A stretch of DNA of 10,317 nt, from the NCBI GenBank assembly GCA_031266255.1, contig JAISBK010000046.1, positions 1 to 10,317 of the forward strand, written 5' to 3'. The notes below the pieces were generated by a model, which did no database searches, was not told the DNA's origin, and saw nothing but the letters and a program-made list of their open reading frames with translations. This DNA is from Treponema sp. Its GTDB lineage: Bacteria > Spirochaetota > Spirochaetia > Treponematales > Breznakiellaceae. Of the stretch, positions 5,597-10,317 are shown piece by piece (position 1 is the stretch's first letter; the number at the start of each line of letters is the position of its first letter). The translations under genes were made by a program, and so were the position numbers.

Positions 5597-6390
5597 TGCG
5601 TCTTGTCATTCATACCAATTACCGGGAAGCCAGTCGTTGGACTGCTTCGTATATCATCGATCGGATCAAACGGTTTGATCCTCGGCCAGATAGGCCCTTT
5701 GTGCTGGGACTTCCCACAGGTTCAAGTCCATTGGGTATCTATAAGGAACTTATCACGGCTTATCAGGCGGGGAAGGTATCCTTTGCTCAGGTAATTACCT
5801 TTAATATGGACGAATATGTGGGCCTTGGCGCGGAACACCCCCAGAGTTACCACCGGTTTATGTGGGATAATTTTTTTACCCATATTGATATCCCTAAGAA
5901 CCATGTGCATATTCTGAACGGTATGGCCCCTGACTTAATTGAAGAGTGCCGTGTTTATGAGGAACAAATCGCATCTTATGGGGGTATTGAACTGTTCCTC
6001 GGCGGTATGGGGGCTGATGGACACATTGCTTTTAATGAGCCTGGTTCTTCGTTGCGGTCCCGAACCAGGATAAAGACCCTTACCACGAATACGAGAATTG
6101 CCAATGCACGGTTCTTTGATGGGGACAGTACCAAGGTTCCTGCCACCGCGCTTACCGTGGGGGTGGGTACGATCATGGATGCCCGGGAAGTGCTCATTCT
6201 GGTGAGCGGTCATACCAAGGCTTGGGCGCTTCAGGCCGCGGTGGAAGGAAGCGTCAACCATATATGGACCCTTTCCTGCCTGCAAATGCACCCCAAAGCC
6301 ATCATCGTGTGTGATGAGGATGCCACCGATGAGCTGAGAGTAGGTACGGTGCGGTATTTTAAGGACATTGAGGGCCCCAATCTACGGTAA
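5596..6390 (+). CDS. nagB: Glucosamine-6-phosphate deaminase NagB
   Basis: Cytoplasmic isomerase/deaminase converting glucosamine-6-P to fructose-6-P and ammonia. The start at 5596 has AGGGAGG just upstream and gives 264 residues, close to E. coli NagB (266). Active-site residues fall at the same numbers as in E. coli: Asp72 in NMDEYVGL, and Asp141, His143 and Glu148 in GADGHIAFNEPGSS. The phosphate loop GLPTGSSPLGIY is at 38-49. The residues that bind the allosteric activator GlcNAc-6-P in the E. coli enzyme (Ser151, Ser152, Arg158, Lys160, Tyr254) are also all present. Activation by the upstream substrate is therefore predicted, although this is inference from residue conservation. It overlaps nagA by one base. 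A terminator follows 80 bases after the stop. Confidence 0.96.
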   Translation: MRLVIHTNYREASRWTASYIIDRIKRFDPRPDRPFVLGLPTGSSPLGIYKELITAYQAGKVSFAQVITFNMDEYVGLGAEHPQSYHRFMWDNFFTHIDIPKNHVHILNGMAPDLIEECRVYEEQIASYGGIELFLGGMGADGHIAFNEPGSSLRSRTRIKTLTTNTRIANARFFDGDSTKVPATALTVGVGTIMDAREVLILVSGHTKAWALQAAVEGSVNHIWTLSCLQMHPKAIIVCDEDATDELRVGTVRYFKDIEGPNLR

Positions 6391-6410
6391 TATCCTCTTG
6401 TACTGCCGTA

Positions 6411-6439
6411 TTGAAGGGGGATAAAAACTATTGCATAAG
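6411..6439 (+). promoter_or_regulatory. Candidate promoter for lysC-dapB-dapA
   Basis: TTGAAG (6411-6416) and CATAAG (6434-6439) have a 17-base spacer and match the consensus at 4/6 each. The -10 lies inside an interrupted palindrome TGCATA-AG-TATGCA (6432-6445), which could be an operator. If this promoter is used, the terminator at 6471-6501 would sit in the lysC leader and act as an attenuator. No stronger promoter is seen between the terminator and lysC. Confidence 0.3.
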
Positions 6440-6470
6440 TATGCATCCTTTGATAGGCTCAAGGTATGGC

Positions 6471-6501
6471 AAGAACCTAAAAGCTTAGGTTCTTTTGTCT
6501 T
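6471..6501 (+). terminator. Intrinsic terminator between nagB and lysC
   Basis: AAGAACCTAA (6471-6480) pairs perfectly with TTAGGTTCTT (6485-6494) around the 4-base loop AAGC. The T-rich tail TTGTCTT follows. It is the clearest hairpin terminator in the window and would end the nagAB transcript. It lies only 27 bases before the lysC start, so a role in lysC leader control is also possible. Confidence 0.75.
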
Positions 6502-6527
6502 ATGGGAGCATTTATTGAGGAAGTACT

Positions 6528-7898
6528 ATGATTGTGATGAAATTCGGGGGTAGTTCCCTTGCCAATGGAGAACGAATTCGTCATGTGGCAGAGTTGGTAA
6601 AACCGGAACTCCCCCGAAAACCGGTTTTAGTCGTATCTGCTATGGGAGATACCACGGATCATCTCTTGGAAGCCGCTACTATGGCACTAGAGACCGGGAC
6701 CGTATCCATTGAGCGGATAGCGGAACTCCATAAGAACACGATACGAGAACTCGCCATTGATATACCTAAAATTATGTCCCTTCTCGCGGAATTACAGGTT
6801 CTTTTGGTGGGTATATCCTTGATTAAGGAATTAACCGGTAAAACCAAAGATTACCTGGTGTCTTTTGGCGAACGGCTTGCCGCGCGGATTGTCGCGGCGT
6901 ATTGTCAATCCACCGGCATTAAGGCCCAGGCTCTGGATGCCTGGGAGGGGGGCTTTATTTCAGATTCCCATTTCACTGCCGCAGAACTGGTACCGGAAAC
7001 GTGGGATTCTATCCCGGACAAACTGAAGCCCCTCATTGATGCGGGGATAGTGCCGGTGTTGACCGGTTTCATTGCAAAGGATCAAAAGGGGGCAATCACC
7101 ACCCTGGGACGAGGCGGTTCAGATCTTTCTGCCACGATGATTGCCGCGGCATGTAAGGCAGAGGAAGTCCAGATTTGGAAGGATGTAGACGGTATTCTTA
7201 CCGCGGATCCCCGAATCGTACCCGATGCCCAGCCTGTGGAAGCGGTTACTTATGAGGAAGCCGCTGAGCTTGCCTATTTCGGCGCGCAGGTGCTGCATCC
7301 CAGGGCCATGCTGCCCTGTATGAAAACCAAGACCCCGGTATGGGTAAAAAATTCTTACAATCCCACGGCCCCGGGAACCCGGATCGTGGCTGCTTTGGAA
7401 AAAAACAGACCTATCTTGGGTATCACCTCCCGGAACCAGGTAACCCTGGTGGACATCGTATCCACCAGGATGCTCGGACAGCCGGGATTTCTTGCTGAAC
7501 TTTTTTCGGCTTTTGCCAAATACGGTATTTCAGTGGATATGGTGGCTACCAGTGAGGTTTCAGTCTCGGTAACCATGGATGCAGTCTATGATCTTGAGCC
7601 GCTTAAAAAGGAGGTGAGCCGGATTGCGGATGTGGAAATCAAGACCGGTAAGGCCATTGTTACGATCATCGGGGATGTGGACCGATCTTCGGAAATTCTG
7701 CATCAGGCTTTTGGGGTATGTGCAGGCCTCGGCATTCCGGTGCAGATGGTTTCTCATGGGGCCAGCAAGGTGAATATGAGTTTTATTGTGAACGATGCCC
7801 AGAGCGTGGAAGTGGTCAAGGGTTTACATAAGCACTTCTTAGGTACCCAAGTCCCTCACGTTTCTCACTTTTCTAAAGGAAGTACACCATGCATATAG
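6528..7898 (+). CDS. lysC: Aspartokinase, lysine-sensitive AKIII-like
   Basis: Phosphorylates aspartate to aspartyl-4-phosphate, the first committed step toward lysine, threonine, methionine and diaminopimelate. The start at 6528 follows GAGGAA (6517-6522); a second in-frame ATG at 6537 would remove only three residues. In the 456 residues the kinase domain shows KFGGSSLAN (5-13), the SFGER active-site motif (112-116), TTLGRGGSDLSAT (191-203) and WKDVDGILTADPR (217-229). Two ACT regulatory domains follow at about 306-370 and 376-436. The first contains GFLAELFSAFAKYGISVDM and the TSEVSVS signature (341-347) found in lysine-inhibited AKIII enzymes, so feedback by lysine is expected (inference). 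It overlaps dapB by ten bases. The family usually has KFGGTS; Ser replaces Thr here, a conservative change. Confidence 0.95.
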   Translation: MIVMKFGGSSLANGERIRHVAELVKPELPRKPVLVVSAMGDTTDHLLEAATMALETGTVSIERIAELHKNTIRELAIDIPKIMSLLAELQVLLVGISLIKELTGKTKDYLVSFGERLAARIVAAYCQSTGIKAQALDAWEGGFISDSHFTAAELVPETWDSIPDKLKPLIDAGIVPVLTGFIAKDQKGAITTLGRGGSDLSATMIAAACKAEEVQIWKDVDGILTADPRIVPDAQPVEAVTYEEAAELAYFGAQVLHPRAMLPCMKTKTPVWVKNSYNPTAPGTRIVAALEKNRPILGITSRNQVTLVDIVSTRMLGQPGFLAELFSAFAKYGISVDMVATSEVSVSVTMDAVYDLEPLKKEVSRIADVEIKTGKAIVTIIGDVDRSSEILHQAFGVCAGLGIPVQMVSHGASKVNMSFIVNDAQSVEVVKGLHKHFLGTQVPHVSHFSKGSTPCI

Positions 7899-8695
7899 CC
7901 ATTATCGGCTACGGAAAAATGGGCAGGTTGATAGAGGCCCAGGCACTGAGCCGGAATCATCGTATCACCGGCGTGGTAGATCCTTTCATCAAGGAAACCC
8001 AGACGCAAGGAGGCGCGCCGGTTTTTAAGACCCTGGGGGATGGGGGCAACCTGGGTGGAGTGGATGTGGCCATTGAATTTACCCGGCCTGATACGGTGGT
8101 GGAGAACATCAAAGCTCTCGTGGAACGAAAGATCCCCCTTGTTGTGGGTACAACCGGCTGGACGGATCGGCTTGATGAACTTACCCAACTGGTGGAACGT
8201 GCAGAAGCTTCGCTGCTCTGGGCTTCCAATTTTTCCCTGGGGGTTAACCTGTTCTACCGTATAGCGGCCTTTGCAGCCCATCTGGTGGATCCCTTCCCTG
8301 AATACGACGTAGGAGGCTGGGAGGCTCATCACCACAAAAAGGTGGACAGTCCTTCAGGAACCGCGAAGACCTTGATCGAGTGGATCCTTTCAAGTATGGA
8401 GCGGAAGAAAACCCCGGTTTGGGAAACCCTGCAGAGGGCCCCGGCTCCCGAGGAGATCCACTATTCGAGCCTCCGGGTGGGTTCCATGCCAGGAATCCAT
8501 ACCGTACTTTTTGATAGTCCCGCAGACACCCTGGAGATTACCCATACCGCCCGCAACCGGGAAGGTTTTGCATCCGGCGCATTGGTGGCTGCCGAGTGGC
8601 TGGTAAATTGTCCAGGCCCTGGAGGACCTGCCGGAACCGTACATCAGGGGGTTTTTACCATGGATTATGTATTGAAAGATCTGTTAGGTGTGTAA
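7889..8695 (+). CDS. dapB: 4-hydroxy-tetrahydrodipicolinate reductase DapB
   Basis: Reduces the DapA product to tetrahydrodipicolinate using NAD(P)H in the diaminopimelate/lysine pathway. The 268-residue length is typical. The N-terminal Rossmann motif is IIGYGKMGR (5-13), followed by VVGTTGW (85-91). The substrate-binding and catalytic segment EAHHHKKVDSPSGTAK (145-160) has the active-site pair His147/His148 and Lys151. The C-terminal family block RVGSMPGIHTVLF and HTARNREGFASGALVAAEWL is intact. AAGGA is eight bases before the ATG, and the first ten bases lie within the end of lysC, which implies coupled translation. NADH/NADPH preference cannot be stated securely. There are ten bases between its stop and dapA. 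Confidence 0.96.
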   Translation: MHIAIIGYGKMGRLIEAQALSRNHRITGVVDPFIKETQTQGGAPVFKTLGDGGNLGGVDVAIEFTRPDTVVENIKALVERKIPLVVGTTGWTDRLDELTQLVERAEASLLWASNFSLGVNLFYRIAAFAAHLVDPFPEYDVGGWEAHHHKKVDSPSGTAKTLIEWILSSMERKKTPVWETLQRAPAPEEIHYSSLRVGSMPGIHTVLFDSPADTLEITHTARNREGFASGALVAAEWLVNCPGPGGPAGTVHQGVFTMDYVLKDLLGV

Positions 8696-8705
8696 GGGAG
8701 AGAGT

Positions 8706-9602
8706 ATGAACGTATTACAAGGGGCTTTTACCGCGCTCGTTACCCCCATGAAGGAAGATGGGGCGGTGGACTACGAGGGATTTCGCCGGCTCATCAATTT
8801 CCAGATTGAAGGAGGCATTGACGGCCTGGTACCCCTAGGAACTACCGGGGAAAGCCCGACCCTGGAAGAAGATGAAGAGGAAAAACTTATCCGTATTGCG
8901 GTAGAGGAAGTAAAAGGACGTGTCCCGCTCATCATTGGGACCGGCTCTAATGCCACCAAGTCTGCAATGCAATACACGAAACGGGCCCACGCCTTGGGCG
9001 CAGATGCGGCCCTGGTGGTAACTCCCTATTACAACAAACCCAATGACCAGGGGCTTATCCGGCACTTTGAGGCGGTGGCTGAAGCAGGAGCAGGGCTTCC
9101 TATTATCATCTACAACATTGCTTCCCGGACCGGGAGGAACATCTCTGCAGGACTCATGGAATGGCTTGCCCAGATTCCCTCGGTCGTAGGGGTGAAGGAG
9201 TCCTCAGGAGATATTAACCAGATCGGGGACATTATCCGCGGATGCAAAATGAATGTCCAAGGAAAACCTTTCACCGTTTTATCTGGGGATGACGCGGTAA
9301 CGCTCCCCCTCCTTGCCCTTGGGGGCGACGGGGTGATCTCGGTTATTGCTAACTTGTTTCCCCATAAGGTTGCTGCCATGGTAAAGGCCGGTCTTACCGG
9401 TAATGTTGAAGAAGCCCGGCGGCTCCACTACGAACTGCTGCCCTTTACCAAGGCGGCGTTTATCGAGACCAATCCCATTCCTATAAAGGCGGCCATGACC
9501 TGGGCAGGGCTTCCCGGTGGACCGGCACGGCTTCCCCTGGGTCCACTGGCCTTGAGCAGTGAGGGAGTGCTCAGGGCTTGCTTCGATGAGGTCAAAGGTT
9601 GA
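8706..9602 (+). CDS. dapA: 4-hydroxy-tetrahydrodipicolinate synthase DapA
   Basis: Condenses pyruvate with aspartate semialdehyde, the branch point into diaminopimelate and lysine. The start at 8706 is preferred over the in-frame ATG at 8688, because GGGAGAG lies just upstream and MNVLQGAFTALVTPM is the normal N-terminus. The 298 residues form the usual TIM barrel. Catalytic residues are present: Thr46/Thr47 in GTTGES, Tyr109 in TPYYNKP, Tyr136 and Arg141 in YNIASRTG, and the Schiff-base Lys164 in VGVKESSGD. The SGDDAVTLPLLALGGDGVIS block (193-212) is also conserved. Ala139 replaces the proline often found in YNxPxRTG. Aldolase relatives such as NanA can look similar, but the lysC-dapB context and conserved Arg141 support DapA. 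No convincing terminator follows. Confidence 0.95.
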   Translation: MNVLQGAFTALVTPMKEDGAVDYEGFRRLINFQIEGGIDGLVPLGTTGESPTLEEDEEEKLIRIAVEEVKGRVPLIIGTGSNATKSAMQYTKRAHALGADAALVVTPYYNKPNDQGLIRHFEAVAEAGAGLPIIIYNIASRTGRNISAGLMEWLAQIPSVVGVKESSGDINQIGDIIRGCKMNVQGKPFTVLSGDDAVTLPLLALGGDGVISVIANLFPHKVAAMVKAGLTGNVEEARRLHYELLPFTKAAFIETNPIPIKAAMTWAGLPGGPARLPLGPLALSSEGVLRACFDEVKG

Positions 9603-9715
9603 GGAAATTACGGGGTATGGTTTTACCAGATGGGGTTAGTATGGATTCGAGGTGTAACTGAACGTCCCGGCCTGCGCTCCTTGTGTAACGCCGTTCCCCG
9701 CGGGATAATGGGTAT

Positions 9716-10317
9716 ATGCATACACAGGTTATCAAACCCTCATGGGCGGTTGTTTCTCTCGCGGCGGTTTTTCTTTTTTCCTGCACCTCTCAGCCGGTTC
9801 TGAAGGTTGGGGAAAACCTCCCGGCTCCGGCGTCCCTGTTGCCGCTGGTTTCGGGCTGGTATCTCTACGATTTTGAACGGACTTTTAAGGGCATTGAGGA
9901 TGAGTACAACTTTATCCAAAGTACGGGGATGCAGATGGTGGAGGAGATTACCGTGCGGCAGCGTGGAACCCTTACCTACTGCGAAGACGGGGTCCTCCAT
10001 GACCCGGTCTTGGATATATATTTATCTGTTGCTGAGACCGGGGATATCCGCAGCATCAACAGCCCCGGTATTTCAGGAAGCCTGTCAAAAAACGGCGCTT
10101 TTTTCTGGAGCGGTCTTACAGAACAAAACGGTCGATTGAACCATGTGGCGGTTACCGGTACCCTCACCCCCATTCCTCCTTCGGCCCGGGGGGACAGTCG
10201 CTACGACGGTCTGTATCACCTTACCGATACGGGAACGGGCCGGGAACAGCTTGCCCTGGTGAAGGATGGTTTCTATACCTGGTCCTACATCGACGGGGAA
10301 GATACGGGCTTTACTCC
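9716..10317 (+). CDS. Putative lipoprotein of unknown function (5' part, runs off the window)
   Basis: The frame opens with ATG at 9716 and continues to the window end (200 codons) without a stop. The first 22 residues form a lipoprotein signal: a Lys near the N-terminus, a hydrophobic core (AVVSLAAVFLF), then the lipobox LFSC with Cys23. After processing it would be an acylated envelope protein. The mature part is hydrophilic and rich in Gly, Thr and Asp, with aromatic pairs such as SGWYLYDFERTF, GAFFWSGL and DGFYTWSY, which suggests beta-strand-rich modules. I do not recognise a known domain. The ribosome binding site is poor (GGG at 9710-9712 is very close to the ATG), so the exact start is less certain. 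No in-frame alternative ATG exists back to a stop at 9686-9688. It is 113 bases after dapA and probably unrelated to it. Confidence 0.75.
   Translation, partial: MHTQVIKPSWAVVSLAAVFLFSCTSQPVLKVGENLPAPASLLPLVSGWYLYDFERTFKGIEDEYNFIQSTGMQMVEEITVRQRGTLTYCEDGVLHDPVLDIYLSVAETGDIRSINSPGISGSLSKNGAFFWSGLTEQNGRLNHVAVTGTLTPIPPSARGDSRYDGLYHLTDTGTGREQLALVKDGFYTWSYIDGEDTGFT

Noticed and set aside
6441..6488. Possible 15-residue leader peptide before lysC, ending in the terminator stem and containing two lysine codons
   Set aside because: It has no ribosome binding site at a usable distance, the likely transcription start falls within or after its ATG, and two lysine codons are too few to argue for attenuation.
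6391..6527. L-box lysine riboswitch or T-box ahead of lysC
   Set aside because: The interval is shorter than an L-box aptamer plus expression platform, and neither the conserved L-box core nor a T-box sequence is present.
9603..9715. tRNA-like or structured RNA between dapA and the lipoprotein gene
   Set aside because: A CTCGAATCC-like string on the minus strand recalls a T-arm, but no acceptor stem, D-arm or anticodon arm can be built. The GTGTAAC direct repeat (9652-9658, 9683-9689) is too short to interpret.

Overview
The window looks like a chromosomal segment of a spirochaete, most likely a Treponema-type organism of the kind found in termite guts. This is inference. It rests on the style of the metabolic proteins, a lipoprotein with a loose spirochaetal lipobox (LFSC), a moderately GC-rich core, and a long homopolymeric G/C tract of the sort used for phase variation in treponemes. 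No 16S or other marker gene is present, so the genus is not proven.

Layout. Bases 1-68 hold the start of a leftward gene whose 14th codon is followed directly by a run of 26 G (26 C on the given strand). Bases 69-356 are a regulatory region with back-to-back promoters, a candidate 27-residue membrane peptide and a perfect 14-bp palindrome. Bases 357-2952 are a rightward modABC operon for a high-affinity molybdate/tungstate ABC importer. Bases about 3060-4310 are an AT-rich accessory patch: a ClbS/DfsB-family gene, a small MITE-like element with terminal inverted repeats, a decayed open frame with two in-frame stops, and a leftover frame on the other strand. Bases 4415-6390 are nagA-nagB, which convert GlcNAc-6-P to fructose-6-P. 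A clear intrinsic terminator (6471-6501) then separates nagAB from lysC-dapB-dapA (6528-9602), the entry steps of the aspartate to diaminopimelate/lysine pathway. Bases 9716-10317 hold the 5' part of an unrecognised lipoprotein gene that runs off the window.

How the genes work together. ModA, ModB and ModC form one importer. The two stop/start junctions at modA-modB (2 nt gap) and modB-modC (ATGA overlap) indicate translational coupling. NagA and NagB are coupled by a TAATG overlap and perform consecutive steps of amino-sugar use. LysC makes aspartyl phosphate, and DapA then DapB convert aspartate semialdehyde to tetrahydrodipicolinate. The asd gene needed between them is not in the window. 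LysC carries AKIII-like tandem ACT domains, so end-product control is likely at the protein level; no lysine riboswitch is visible.

The most unusual points are the G tract inside a freshly started reading frame, the small membrane peptide plus palindromes ahead of modA, and the AT-rich patch that carries a ClbS-like protection gene next to mobile-element debris. I saw no CRISPR array, rRNA or tRNA.
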